From Sphingomonas sp. (GTDB lineage: Bacteria > Pseudomonadota > Alphaproteobacteria > Sphingomonadales > Sphingomonadaceae): a stretch of DNA of 64,000 nucleotides. Of the stretch, positions 17,452 through 26,850 are shown one piece after another (the stretch's first letter is position 1; the number at the start of each line of letters is the position of its first letter). The notes under the pieces are model-generated. The model saw nothing but the letters and a program-made list of their open reading frames with translations, was not told the origin of the DNA and made no database searches. The position numbers and the translations under genes were made by a program. The stretch covers positions 62,001 to 126,000 of the forward strand of contig JAFOMG010000032.1 of the NCBI GenBank assembly GCA_017418975.1, given 5' to 3'.

Positions 17452-19527
17452 TCAGCGCTTCTTCTTCGCCGGTGCCGCCTTGGGCGGCTGGACCGCGAGA
17501 TAGACGGTGCTCCAGAGCTGCGCGGCATTGGATTCATCGACGTCCGCCTTGCCGGCGCCGAAGGCGACGACCTTGTAGCGGCCATTCTCGAACGCCCAGG
17601 ACCAGAGCTCCGAGCTCTGCGTCGCCCGGGTCGCCTGGATCGCGCGCCACAGCTTGGCCTGCGCGTCCTTCAGCACCGCGCGGGTAGCGGCGGGCAGGTC
17701 GGTGCGGGCGAGCTGGCGCTCCAGGCCGGCGGCGAACAGCGCCTGCTGCCATGACCAGACCACCGCGCCATGATAGGCGGCCGGCGTGAAGCGGTCCTGC
17801 ACTTCGGTGCTGGCCAGCGCCGGATTGGCCACGAGCAGCCCGATATCGGTCATCAGCCCGGCCGGGAAGGGCCGTGCCAGCGCGCCGACATAGGCCTGGA
17901 GGTCGGCCGGATCGGGATGGCCGAACAGCAGCGCGAAGCCTTCGTCCGAATTGATGATCGGCACCGGCTTGCCATCATCGTCGAGCGCGATCGCATGGTA
18001 GCGCAGCGCCTGCCCCTTGAGCGCGGCGAGCGCCGGGGCGGCGGGCACGCCGACACGGGCGGCATAGTCGCGAACCTGGGCCGCGGCCTCGGCGGCGGGG
18101 GTCTCCACGGCGAATAGGCCCGGCGCCTTGCCGCGCCAGGTCGCGGCCATGGCATGGGCATGTTCGAGCGCGGCGCGGTCGTCCGGGGTCAGGAAGCGGT
18201 CGAGCAGCCCGGCACGGAGCAGCTTGTCGGCCGCTTCGAGCGCGGCGGGGACGAGGATGGCGTTGACGTCATAGGGATAGCGGCCCCGGCCGAGCCCTTC
18301 CTCGCTGTCGCGCCATTCGCCGGTCAGGCGACCGGCCCTGACCGCGACGAGCTTGTTCCAGCTCGGATCCTTCGCGAAAGGCGCCGCGTGCTCGAGCACG
18401 AAGCGCAGGTTGCGGACCAGCAGCGCACCGGCGGGCTGGGCGGTGCCCGGATGCGCGACGCTCGGCACGTCACGCGCCAGGAAGGCGCCGGCGGCGGCGC
18501 GATTGGCCGGGGCGAGCAGATACTCGGCGGCGACCGGCGCGAGCATATAGTCGTCGTCGATCATCGCGTAATCGAGCGTCGGCGTGTCGCCGCCCGGCTG
18601 CCCATGCTGCTGATGGTCGACCAGCGCGAATTCGGAGAGACCCTCCTCGTGCGCGACATCGCCCTTGTCGTCGAGGCGGGCGAGCACCGCGCCGAGCCCG
18701 GCCTCGACTGCCGGGCCCTTGAGCGCCGGCATCAGCAACCGGACCGACATCAGCGTGTCGCGGCCGAAATAGGTATCGAAGCGCCACGAGCCGGCGAGGA
18801 ACTTCTCGCGGTAGCTGAGGAAGGCGAGGGCATTGCGCGCGGCGGGATCGGCGGCGGCCTTGGCATTGAGCAGCTCGGCCTTGCTCAGGCCGGTCAGCGG
18901 CGTATCGCCGGTCGCGGCGACGATGCGCAGGCGGATGCGGCCATCGGCACCGGCGACGATCGCGCCATTCTCGATCCGGCCGCCCAGCACCTGGATCTCC
19001 AGGCTGTAGCCCGGCGCGCCATCGACGCGGTCACGGGCGTAGAGGATGCGGTTGCCCTCGACGCGCATCGGCGCGGCCACTTCGGCGGGGAAGCGGCTGA
19101 CCGACTGATAGTCGCGCAGGAAGCGGACATTGGAGAGCACTGCCTGTTTGGGAGCGAGGCGGGCGGCATCGATCGTCGCGATGCTCTCGATGCCGTGGAG
19201 CGGGCGACCCTTGGCATCGGCGAAGGTGACCGGGCGCGGCGCCTGCTCGAGCCGCCAGGTGGCGGGACGGGCTACAGGCTCGAACCACAGGCCGACGCCG
19301 CTGTTGCCGGCGGGGAAGGCGACGAGGATGCGCGGATCGCTGCCGTTGCGCAGCAGCAGGTGCGCCGCGACCTTGCCGTCCCGCACAAAGGCATTGAGAT
19401 TCTGCCCCTCGGTCAGGCTATAGGCCAGCTCGGGTGCCTTGCCCCCGCGCTGCTGCGCCATGGCCGTCGTGCTCGCGCCCGCAAGCAGCAGCCCGCCCAC
19501 CAGCATCAATCGCATCGAACCTCGCAT
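17452..19527 (-). CDS. Secreted debranching-enzyme-like (alpha/alpha)6 glycosidase
   Basis: The 691-residue protein has a signal peptide (LMLVGGLLLAGASTTAMAQ). The segment YFGRDTLMSVRLLMPALKG matches the GRDT region of glycogen-debranching-enzyme-type (alpha/alpha)6 barrels, and DVAHEEGLSEFA, DYAMIDDDYMLAPVAAEYLL and the repeated helical pairs fit a six-hairpin glycosidase. The N-terminal 200 residues look like a beta-rich domain. Exact activity is not certain: amylo-1,6-glucosidase-like, or another exo-glycosidase. AAGGAGGAAGCGG before ATG fixes the start. It follows a TonB receptor on the same strand, so it probably trims an oligosaccharide imported by that receptor. The C-terminus ends in a basic APAKKKR tail. 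Confidence 0.75.
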   Translation of the reverse strand: MRGSMRLMLVGGLLLAGASTTAMAQQRGGKAPELAYSLTEGQNLNAFVRDGKVAAHLLLRNGSDPRILVAFPAGNSGVGLWFEPVARPATWRLEQAPRPVTFADAKGRPLHGIESIATIDAARLAPKQAVLSNVRFLRDYQSVSRFPAEVAAPMRVEGNRILYARDRVDGAPGYSLEIQVLGGRIENGAIVAGADGRIRLRIVAATGDTPLTGLSKAELLNAKAAADPAARNALAFLSYREKFLAGSWRFDTYFGRDTLMSVRLLMPALKGPAVEAGLGAVLARLDDKGDVAHEEGLSEFALVDHQQHGQPGGDTPTLDYAMIDDDYMLAPVAAEYLLAPANRAAAGAFLARDVPSVAHPGTAQPAGALLVRNLRFVLEHAAPFAKDPSWNKLVAVRAGRLTGEWRDSEEGLGRGRYPYDVNAILVPAALEAADKLLRAGLLDRFLTPDDRAALEHAHAMAATWRGKAPGLFAVETPAAEAAAQVRDYAARVGVPAAPALAALKGQALRYHAIALDDDGKPVPIINSDEGFALLFGHPDPADLQAYVGALARPFPAGLMTDIGLLVANPALASTEVQDRFTPAAYHGAVVWSWQQALFAAGLERQLARTDLPAATRAVLKDAQAKLWRAIQATRATQSSELWSWAFENGRYKVVAFGAGKADVDESNAAQLWSTVYLAVQPPKAAPAKKKR

Positions 19528-19613
19528 CCGCTTCCTCCTTTTTATTCCAGATACGGAAAGGCGCGGCGAACCTCTCAGTTGCCGCGCCCCCCTTTTGCGA
19601 CCCTCGCGGGTTA

Positions 19614-22187
19614 TCAGAACTTGAACGTGATCGTGCCGCCATAGGTAGCGCCGACGATGCCGCGGGCGTAGAAATAGCCGTTGGTGATCGCCTGGGTCTG
19701 GCCCTGGCGCGGATTGCCCTCGGTGAGGCCGATGACGTTGAAGATGTTGTCGGCGTTCACGCTCAGCTGCAGCTGCTTGCTGAGGTTGAACGAGGCGCCG
19801 ACGCTGGTCACGCCATAGCTCGGCAGCGCCACGCCGTTGCCGGCATCGGCATAGATCTTGCCGATATACTTGTAGCGGCCATAGATCTCACCGAGACCGT
19901 TCGGCAGCTTGTAGCTCGGCGTGATCGTGAACAGGCGCGCCGGGGTGCGCTCGGGGCGATTGCCCTCGAAGCCCGCCTGGTTGGCGCCGTTGATCGCCAG
20001 ATTCACCAGCTTCGGATCCTGGAACACGCCCTGGAAGTCGATCGAGAACGCATCGACCGGACGGACGTTCAGGTTGAGCTCGACGCCGTTGGTGCGCAGG
20101 TCGGCGTTGATGTTGCTCTGCACCGACGGGTTGATCGGATCGGCGAAATTGTAGTTCTGGTTACGGAAGTTGGTGCGGAACACCGTCGCCGAGGCCGAGA
20201 TCAGGCGACCATGCTGGTAGCGCACGCCGGCTTCGTACAGCTCGATCCCGGTGATGGGATCGACGTTGTTCATCTGGAAGCCATTGGCGTAGCGGGCATA
20301 GATCGAGAAGTTCGGCGTGATCAGATAGTTCGCGCCGACGGTGTAGGCCACCGCCTTCTTGTTCGCCTTGCGCACCGAATAGGTGCCGTCCCAGGTCGAG
20401 CCGACCGTGGTGAGCACGCCGGCGGTGCCGGCCGGGACGAGCTGCTCGAACGAGCCTCCCGGAGTCTGGACGATGCGCGCGGCGGCATTGGCGGCGGTCG
20501 GCGTATTGCCGTCCCACGCCGTGGCGCTGTCATGCTCCCAGCGCACGCCCGCGTCGACGTGCAGGTCGCCGATCGAGAACTCGTCGTTCACATAGAGCGA
20601 CAGGCTCGAATCCTTGCGGCTGCGGATGCCCGCGCCCCAATCGCCATAGGAGACCAGGCCGTTGTCCGACAGCGTGCCGATCACCTGGTTGCTCGCATTG
20701 AGCGCGACGATGTCGTAGATGTCGCTGTTGGTGCGCACGTCGTTGACCACGCTGGCGGTCGCCGACTGATCCTGGTTGCGCTTGGTGTTGTAGTACATCA
20801 CGCCCGCGGTCAGCGAGTTCTTGAAGCTGCCGCTCTCGAAGCTCCAGCGGCCGCCGACGTTCATGCCGAAGTCATAGGCGTCGATCGCGTCGTGGTTGAG
20901 CGTGGTGCGCTGCAGGAAGCCGTTGCCGTTGAGGGCGTTGAGCACGTCCGTCTGGTTCGAGCCGATCACCTGGCCGGTGCGCAGGTTCTTGATGCCGAAG
21001 CGCGCGGCGGCCGGGAAGGCGGCCTGGCCGAGCGTCAGCAGGCTGTTGATCGGCGAGTTGTTACCCGGGGTCAGATAGTTGACCGCGCTGGTCAGGCCGG
21101 CATTGCCGGTGCCCGAGCCCGGGAACAGGCCGTTGAAATCGTACGAATAGTCCAGATAGCGGCCATGGCCGAACAGGGTGAACGAATCGCTGACCGGCTT
21201 CTCGAAGTCGAGGCGCGCCTGCCAGGTCTTGGCGACCACGCCGTCGCGATACTTGAAGTCGCGATAGCCGCTCGAATGCGCGAAGGTCGAGACCGGCACG
21301 GCGATGTTCGCGAAGGCGTCGCCGCCGACATTGCCGAACTGGGTGTCGAGGCTGGTGATGCTCGTCGGCTTGCCGTTCTGGAAGCGATAGGGCTGGTCGG
21401 CGTAGTAGGCGTTCTCCACGTGGCCGCCCTTGCCCGACAGGCGGATATAGCCGCCGTCGTCGAACTTGTACTCGAGCGAGCCCTTCAGGCGCCAGCCCTG
21501 ATAGTCGAACGGGTTCTTGCGGACGCCCGGGCTCGACTGGAAATAGCCGCCGACGTTGAACGCGAGCTTGTCGGTGATCGGCTGCGAATAATAGAAATCG
21601 CCGCGCTTCAGGCCGTAATTATAGGCAGTGAAGCGGGCAATGCCCTCCGCCTTCTCGTGGTTCGGGTTCTTCGAGACGAAGTTGATCGTCGCGCCCGCGC
21701 CGTTGACGGTGAGCACGCCCGACGAGCCGCCCTTGACCGCTTCGAGGCGATCGATGGTCAGGTCCTGGTCGAAGAAGAAGTCGGCGCCGCCGCCGCCATA
21801 GAGGATCGGCATGCCGTCCTCCTCGAGCTGGACGAAGCGCTGGCCGCCGCCCTGCAGGCCGCGGACCGAATAGTTGTTCGAGATCTGGCCGGCGGTCGCC
21901 TCGACGAAGATGCCCGGGACCATCTCGAGCAGGTCGGCGGTCGAGCGCGGGGCCTTCTGGTCGATCAGCTCGCGATTGGCGAGCGTGATGTCGGCGGAGG
22001 CGGTGATCAGCGGACGATTCGGCGTGGTCTGGCCGGTGACGATGATCTGGCCCTCGTCGGCGGCATCGTCCTGCGCGGCCGGCGCGGCCGCGTTGGTGGC
22101 CGCGGTCTGGGCCTGGGCGGCGAGCGGCAGCATGGCTGCGCTGGCCAACAGCGCAGCGCGAACGCCGGCGCGAACGGAAAGCAACAT
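19614..22187 (-). CDS. TonB-dependent receptor, probable carbohydrate importer
   Basis: The product has 857 residues, with signal peptide MLLSVRAG...LPLAAQAQ, TonB-box-like EGQIIVTGQT, plug domain (RSTADLLEMVPGIFVE, NNYSVRGLQGGGQRFVQLE, DRLEAVKGGSSGVLTVNGAG) and a 22-strand-type barrel closing with GGTITFKF. GGGGAGGA before the ATG sets the start; upstream in-frame codons lack support. It is transcribed toward the debranching-like glycosidase and divergent from the GH3 gene. A LacI-type operator candidate lies about 80 bases upstream. Together these indicate uptake of an oligosaccharide, probably an alpha- or beta-glucan fragment. Confidence 0.93.
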   Translation of the reverse strand: MLLSVRAGVRAALLASAAMLPLAAQAQTAATNAAAPAAQDDAADEGQIIVTGQTTPNRPLITASADITLANRELIDQKAPRSTADLLEMVPGIFVEATAGQISNNYSVRGLQGGGQRFVQLEEDGMPILYGGGGADFFFDQDLTIDRLEAVKGGSSGVLTVNGAGATINFVSKNPNHEKAEGIARFTAYNYGLKRGDFYYSQPITDKLAFNVGGYFQSSPGVRKNPFDYQGWRLKGSLEYKFDDGGYIRLSGKGGHVENAYYADQPYRFQNGKPTSITSLDTQFGNVGGDAFANIAVPVSTFAHSSGYRDFKYRDGVVAKTWQARLDFEKPVSDSFTLFGHGRYLDYSYDFNGLFPGSGTGNAGLTSAVNYLTPGNNSPINSLLTLGQAAFPAAARFGIKNLRTGQVIGSNQTDVLNALNGNGFLQRTTLNHDAIDAYDFGMNVGGRWSFESGSFKNSLTAGVMYYNTKRNQDQSATASVVNDVRTNSDIYDIVALNASNQVIGTLSDNGLVSYGDWGAGIRSRKDSSLSLYVNDEFSIGDLHVDAGVRWEHDSATAWDGNTPTAANAAARIVQTPGGSFEQLVPAGTAGVLTTVGSTWDGTYSVRKANKKAVAYTVGANYLITPNFSIYARYANGFQMNNVDPITGIELYEAGVRYQHGRLISASATVFRTNFRNQNYNFADPINPSVQSNINADLRTNGVELNLNVRPVDAFSIDFQGVFQDPKLVNLAINGANQAGFEGNRPERTPARLFTITPSYKLPNGLGEIYGRYKYIGKIYADAGNGVALPSYGVTSVGASFNLSKQLQLSVNADNIFNVIGLTEGNPRQGQTQAITNGYFYARGIVGATYGGTITFKF

Positions 22188-22264
22188 ATATCCTCCCCAA
22201 CCGAGTTTATCGCCGGACTGTCCGGCGGTTGATCCCGCCCGACTAATCGCGGCCGCGGGATAAT

Positions 22265-22276
22265 GAAATCGTTTTC
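22265..22276. promoter_or_regulatory. LacI-type operator candidate between the receptor and the GH3 gene
   Basis: GAAATCGTTTTC is a near-palindrome centred on CG (five of six positions paired), the form bound by LacI/GalR repressors. The core ATCGTTTTC recurs upstream of the GH65 gene at 29119-29127. It sits in the 215-base divergent region and could control both directions. Confidence 0.5.
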
Positions 22277-22402
22277 TGCAACTGTCACGCGGAATTTGCC
22301 AACCAGTGGTGCACTGGGGCAACACGTCCAGATTCCAACGGTTTTCGCCTGCTCCCTGGTGGGGCCGCGGGTGTGGGAGAGCGGATTTTGAGGCAGGGAA
22401 GG

Positions 22403-24664
22403 ATGGCGCGCGACGCCGGAACGCGAATCGGCCGCCGTGCCTTGCTCGCCGGATCGGCCCAGGCGGCGCTGCTCGGCATGCTGCCGGTCGCGGCGCGGGC
22501 CGCGTCCGCGCGGATCGACCATCTGGTCGCGCGGATGACGATCGCGGAGAAGGCGGGCCAGCTCAGCTGCTTCAACGACGAGATCCGGCCGGTGGGGGCG
22601 GTGTTCAACCCCGTGGTCGATCCGCGCGGCGCCGATGCGCTGCTCGCCGATATCCGCGCCGGCCGGGTGGGGATGCTGTTCAACGGTTATGGCGTGGCCG
22701 GCGCGCGGCGGGCGCAGAAGGCGGCGCTGCGGAGCCGGCTCGGCATTCCGCTGCTCTTCGCCGCCGACGTGATCCATGGCTGCCGCACCATCTTCCCGAT
22801 CCCGCTGGCCGAAGCGGCGGCGTTCGATCCCGAACTCTCCGAGCGCGCCGCCCGGGCGGTGGCCGAAGAGGCGAGCGCCGGCGGCCTGCACTGGACCTTC
22901 GCGCCGGTGGTCGATGTGGCGCGGGACCAGCGCTGGGGCCGCGTGGCCGAAGGCGCGGGCGAGGACGTGCTGCTCAACCGCCAGCTCGCCGCGGCGCGGG
23001 TGGGCGGGCTCCAGGGCCCCGATCTGCGGCGGCCGGACAGCCTGCTCGCCACGCCCAAGCATTTCGCCGGCTATTCGGCGGTGCGCGGCGGCATGGAATA
23101 TGCCGCGGTCGACATGAGCGTGGCCGAGCTGCGCGAAACCTATCTGCCGCCCTTCGCCGCCGGCTTCGGCGCGGGCGCGCTGGCGACGATCGCTTCGTTC
23201 ACGGATTTCAACGGCGTTCCGGCGACGGCCAATCGCTGGCTGCTCACCGACATATTGCGCGGCGAGCTGGGCTTTGGCGGCGTCTGCGTCTCCGACTATG
23301 ACGCCGATCGCGAGCTGATCGCGCATGGCGTGGCCGCGGACGAGGCCGATGCGGCGCGGCTGGCGATCCTCGCGGGCGTCGATGTCTCGATGCAGAGCGG
23401 GCTCTACAACAAGCATTTGCCGGCGCTGGTCGCGAGCGGCCGGGTGCCGATGGCGCGGGTGGACGAGGCGGTCCGGCGCGTGCTGGCGCTGAAGGAGGCG
23501 CTGGGGCTGTTCGACGACCCCTTCCGCTCGCTCGACGCCGCGGCCGAGCGGAAGCGGACCGCCACGCCCGCGATCAAGGCGCTGGCCCGCGAGGTGGCGA
23601 CCCGCTCGGTCGTGCTGCTGCGGAACCGGGGCGATCTGCTGCCGCTGCCGCGCGCGGGCAGGCGGGTGGCGCTGATCGGCCCGTTCGGGGCGGACCGGGC
23701 GAACCTCAACGGCCCCTGGTCCTTCGCTGGCGATGCGCAGCATGGCATCGACCTTGCCACCGGCATCCGCGCGCTGCTGGCCGATCCCGACGCGCTGGCG
23801 GTGGAGGCGGGGAGCGGCATCCACGAGCCGCTCGGCGGCGGCATCGCGCGGGCAGTGGCGGCGGCGAGGGCGGCCGATGTCGTGCTGCTCGCGATCGGCG
23901 AGGCGGGCGACATGTCCGGCGAAGGCAATAGCCGCGTCGAGATCACCGTGCCGGCGGCGCAGCAGGCGCTGGCAGAGGCCGTGGCGGCGACCGGCACGCC
24001 GGTGGTGGTGCTGCTCCGCCATGGCCGTGCGCTGGCGCTGGAGGGGGCGGTGCGCGATGCGCCGGCCTTGCTCTGCACCTGGTTCCTCGGCGAGCAGACC
24101 GGCGCGGCAGTGGCCGATATCCTGTTCGGTTTGCGCGAGCCGACCGGGCGGCTGCCGGTGAGCTTCCCGCTCGCGACGGGGCAGCAGCCCTGGTCGTATG
24201 ATCGGCGCGGCACCGGCCGCCCGGCGGCCGACGCCGATCCGATGGCGCCGGGCCGCAGCCATTGGCGCGATGCACCCGATCGCGCGCTGTTCCCCTTCGG
24301 CAGCGGACAGGGCTATGCCCGCTTCGCGCTTGCCGATCTCCAGCTCTCCCCGCGGGTGGCGCGCGGCGAGGCGGTGCAGGTCCGCATTGCCGTCACCAAC
24401 ATCGGCGGCCGCCGCGGCGAGGCGTTCGTCCGCGCCGACATCCACGACCGAGTCGCCAGCCGCACGCGGCCGGTGCGCCAGATGAAGGCCCATGCCCGCG
24501 TCACGCTGGATCCGGGCGAGCGGCGCGTCGTGACGCTCGCCATTCCCCATGCCGAGCTCGCCCTGGTCGCCGCGGACGGGCAGTGGCGGGTCGAGCCGGG
24601 CGCGTTCGACCTGTGGGTCAATGCCGGCGGCGAGGAACTCCACAGCCAATTCGACGCGGTTTGA
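22403..24664 (+). CDS. Tat-exported glycoside hydrolase family 3 enzyme
   Basis: The 753-residue protein starts with a twin-arginine signal (IGRRALLAGSAQAALLGMLP). The GH3 N-domain carries FAADVIHGCRTIFPIPLAEA, the KH motif TPKHFAGY and the nucleophile in VSDYDAD (Asp about 298; most members have SDW here). A second alpha/beta domain (ALIGPFGADRANLNGPW) and a C-terminal fibronectin-III-like domain (VRIAVTNIGGRRGEAFVRA) complete the BglX-type architecture. It should cleave terminal beta-linked glucose or xylose from oligosaccharides in the periplasm. The ATG at 22403 is chosen over GTG 22373 because it puts the RR motif at a normal distance. Confidence 0.9.
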   Translation: MARDAGTRIGRRALLAGSAQAALLGMLPVAARAASARIDHLVARMTIAEKAGQLSCFNDEIRPVGAVFNPVVDPRGADALLADIRAGRVGMLFNGYGVAGARRAQKAALRSRLGIPLLFAADVIHGCRTIFPIPLAEAAAFDPELSERAARAVAEEASAGGLHWTFAPVVDVARDQRWGRVAEGAGEDVLLNRQLAAARVGGLQGPDLRRPDSLLATPKHFAGYSAVRGGMEYAAVDMSVAELRETYLPPFAAGFGAGALATIASFTDFNGVPATANRWLLTDILRGELGFGGVCVSDYDADRELIAHGVAADEADAARLAILAGVDVSMQSGLYNKHLPALVASGRVPMARVDEAVRRVLALKEALGLFDDPFRSLDAAAERKRTATPAIKALAREVATRSVVLLRNRGDLLPLPRAGRRVALIGPFGADRANLNGPWSFAGDAQHGIDLATGIRALLADPDALAVEAGSGIHEPLGGGIARAVAAARAADVVLLAIGEAGDMSGEGNSRVEITVPAAQQALAEAVAATGTPVVVLLRHGRALALEGAVRDAPALLCTWFLGEQTGAAVADILFGLREPTGRLPVSFPLATGQQPWSYDRRGTGRPAADADPMAPGRSHWRDAPDRALFPFGSGQGYARFALADLQLSPRVARGEAVQVRIAVTNIGGRRGEAFVRADIHDRVASRTRPVRQMKAHARVTLDPGERRVVTLAIPHAELALVAADGQWRVEPGAFDLWVNAGGEELHSQFDAV

Positions 24665-24733
24665 CGCAGCCGTTGAAATGCATTGCATGATCTGCTTCGC
24701 TGCCGGGCGACAGAGAGACGGAGAGGATCACGA

Positions 24734-25972
24734 ATGAAGCGCGCAGCCTGGGCGGTACCCGCCCTGATCACCAGCTACGCCCTGCTCGGGCTGCTGATGA
24801 ACAGCGTCGGCACGGTGATTCTCCAGTCGATCGCGCATTACGGCGTCAGCAAGCCGCAGGCGGCGACGCTCGAGGCCTGCAAGGACCTGTCGGTGGTCGT
24901 CGCCTCCTTCCTGTTCGCCACCGCGCTGCCGCGCTTCGGCTTCCGGCGCGCGCAGATCGGCGTGATGCTCGCGGTTGCCGCCGGGGCGCTCGCCATCTCC
25001 TTCGCGAACAGTTTCTGGGCGATGCAGCTGTTCTTCGTGCTGGTCGGCCTGTGCTTCGGCATCGCCAAGGTGGCGACCTACAGCTCGATCGGCCTGGTCC
25101 GCCCCGATCCGGCGCGCCACGCCAGCCTGACCTCGCTGATCGAGGGCGTGTTCATGGTCGGCATCCTTGCCGGCATCTGGCTGTTCGGCTGGTTCATCGG
25201 CCAGGACATGACGGGGCAGGGCTGGCTCGGCGTCTACCGGGTGATCGCGGTGCTCGCGCTGGCGACGGCGGTGCTCTGGTGGTTCGCGGATCTCGACGAG
25301 AGCGCCGCGAAGGCCGCGCAAGGCCAGCCGGGCACCGGCTATCGCGACGCGCTGGCGCTGCTCGTGCTGCCCTCGACCATCGCCTTCCTGGCCGCGATCT
25401 TCCTCTATGTGCTGATCGAGCAGGGCGTCGGTACCTGGCTGCCGACCTTCAACAACCAGGTGCTGCATCTGCCCAGCGCGATGAGCGTGCAGGCGTCGAG
25501 CATCTTCATCGCCGCGCTGGCGGTGGGGCGGCTGAGCGCCAGCGGGCTGGTCGCGCGGCTCGGCTGGCTCAGGCTGCTGCTCGGCTGCCTCGCGCTGATC
25601 GCGGCGCTGGTGCTCCTGACGCTGCCGACCACCCAGGGGCTGCACCCCCGTGCGAACATGGGCTGGCTCGACGCGCCGGCCGCCGCGTACATCTTCCCGC
25701 TGATCGGCATGTTCATGGCGCCGATCTACCCGATCGTCTCCTCGGTGGTGCTGAGCGCGCTGCCGCGCGAGCGGCATGCGGCGATGGTGGGGCTGATGGT
25801 GATCTTCTCGGCGCTGGGCGGCACCATCGGTTCGTTCATCACCGGCGTCACCTTCGATCGCTTCTCGGGCCAGACGGCGTTCTACCTGGTGCTGGTGCCG
25901 CTGGTGCTGATCGCGCTGGCGCTGGTGCGACTGGAGCGGCTGACGCGGAAACCTTCCAACGGCACGGCCTGA
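24734..25972 (+). CDS. MFS sugar transporter
   Basis: This 412-residue polytopic protein has 12 hydrophobic segments (AVPALITSYALLGLLMNS, FSALGGTIGSFITGVTFDRF) and the MFS basic loops RFGFRRAQIG and LPRERHAAM. It is similar in plan to FucP/GlcP-type sugar:proton symporters. GGAGAGGA precedes the ATG at a good distance. It stands 70 bases after the GH3 gene in the same direction and is followed by the GH65/phosphoglucomutase pair in the opposite orientation, so it probably takes up the mono- or disaccharide made by the periplasmic enzymes. Confidence 0.82.
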   Translation: MKRAAWAVPALITSYALLGLLMNSVGTVILQSIAHYGVSKPQAATLEACKDLSVVVASFLFATALPRFGFRRAQIGVMLAVAAGALAISFANSFWAMQLFFVLVGLCFGIAKVATYSSIGLVRPDPARHASLTSLIEGVFMVGILAGIWLFGWFIGQDMTGQGWLGVYRVIAVLALATAVLWWFADLDESAAKAAQGQPGTGYRDALALLVLPSTIAFLAAIFLYVLIEQGVGTWLPTFNNQVLHLPSAMSVQASSIFIAALAVGRLSASGLVARLGWLRLLLGCLALIAALVLLTLPTTQGLHPRANMGWLDAPAAAYIFPLIGMFMAPIYPIVSSVVLSALPRERHAAMVGLMVIFSALGGTIGSFITGVTFDRFSGQTAFYLVLVPLVLIALALVRLERLTRKPSNGTA

Positions 25973-26141
25973 GTCGGAGCCCGGAAGGTCGCGAGAGTCA
26001 CGACGTCGCGCGGATTTCATGGAGCGAAAAGCGTGACTTTCGCAACATGCTTGCGCATCGGCGATCCTATATTTCCAACATGCAAAGAGCGGTCTGACGA
26101 CGGCCAAGCCCAGCAGTTCGAATCCTACATCGCAAGGCATT

Positions 26142-26160
26142 CGTCATCCCCGCAAAGGGC
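26142..26160. repeat. Partial REP-like unit
   Basis: CGTCATCCCCGCAAAGGGC is one arm of the repeat family found at 244, 17281 and 35984. The rest of the 236-base gap between the MFS gene and the HAD gene shows no gene or clear signal. Confidence 0.45.
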
Positions 26161-26208
26161 GTCACTCCGCTGCCCGAGGAGGATGGCGAACCAGGAAATG
26201 CAACCGGC

Positions 26209-26850
26209 CTAGAAGACGTACCCGGCCAAATCGAAATCGGCGATCGCCGGGATGATCCAGTCGGCTTCCGGGAGCGCGGCGCGATCGCCGACGCCCAGTG
26301 CCTTCATCCCCGCGGCATGGATCGCCACGACGCCCGCCGGGGCATCCTCGACGCCCAGCATCTCGGCGGGCGCGACGGCAAGCGCACGGGCGGCGGCAAG
26401 GAAGATGTCGGGCGCGGGCTTGCCGGCGGCGAGGCTGGCGGGATCGATCACCGCGTCGAACAGCTCCGCCACTTCCATCCGCGCGATCAGCAGCGGCGCG
26501 TTGCGGCTGGCCGAGGCGAGCGCGATGCCCAGCCCGGCGGCGCGGCACTGCGCGAGCGCCGCGCGGGCGCCGGGGAACAGGTCGCCGGGGCCGAAATGCG
26601 CGATCTCCTCGAGATACCAGTCGTTCTTCCGCGCGGCGAGGCGCTGGCGCTCGGCCATGTCATGGCCCGGCCGGTCGCCGAGGATCAGCGCCAGGCTGCC
26701 CATCCGGTCGACGCCCTTCAGCGCCTCGTTCGCTTCCTCGTCGAACGGAATGCCGAGGCTGTCGGCAAGCTTCTTCCAGGCGCGATAATGCGCGCGCGCC
26801 GTGTCGGTCAGCACCCCGTCCAGGTCGAAGGCGACGCCCTTCAGGGTCAT
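26209..26850 (-). CDS. pgmB: Beta-phosphoglucomutase (HAD superfamily)
   Basis: This 213-residue cytoplasmic enzyme has the HAD nucleophile and acid/base motif DLDGVLTDTA, a cap domain with LKGVDRMGSL, ASASRN (motif II), the Lys in AGKPAPDIF, and VEDAPAGVVAIHAAG. This matches PgmB, which converts beta-glucose-1-phosphate to glucose-6-phosphate. It overlaps the GH65 gene by ATGA; GH65 phosphorylases release exactly beta-glucose-1-phosphate, so the pair forms a complete ATP-saving route from disaccharide to glycolysis. Confidence 0.92.
   Translation of the reverse strand: MTLKGVAFDLDGVLTDTARAHYRAWKKLADSLGIPFDEEANEALKGVDRMGSLALILGDRPGHDMAERQRLAARKNDWYLEEIAHFGPGDLFPGARAALAQCRAAGLGIALASASRNAPLLIARMEVAELFDAVIDPASLAAGKPAPDIFLAAARALAVAPAEMLGVEDAPAGVVAIHAAGMKALGVGDRAALPEADWIIPAIADFDLAGYVF

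Noticed and set aside
25973..26208. Short frames in the gap after the sugar MFS gene
   Set aside because: The longest (about 16 codons from about 26047) has no ribosome site; only a REP-like half-unit is supported here.
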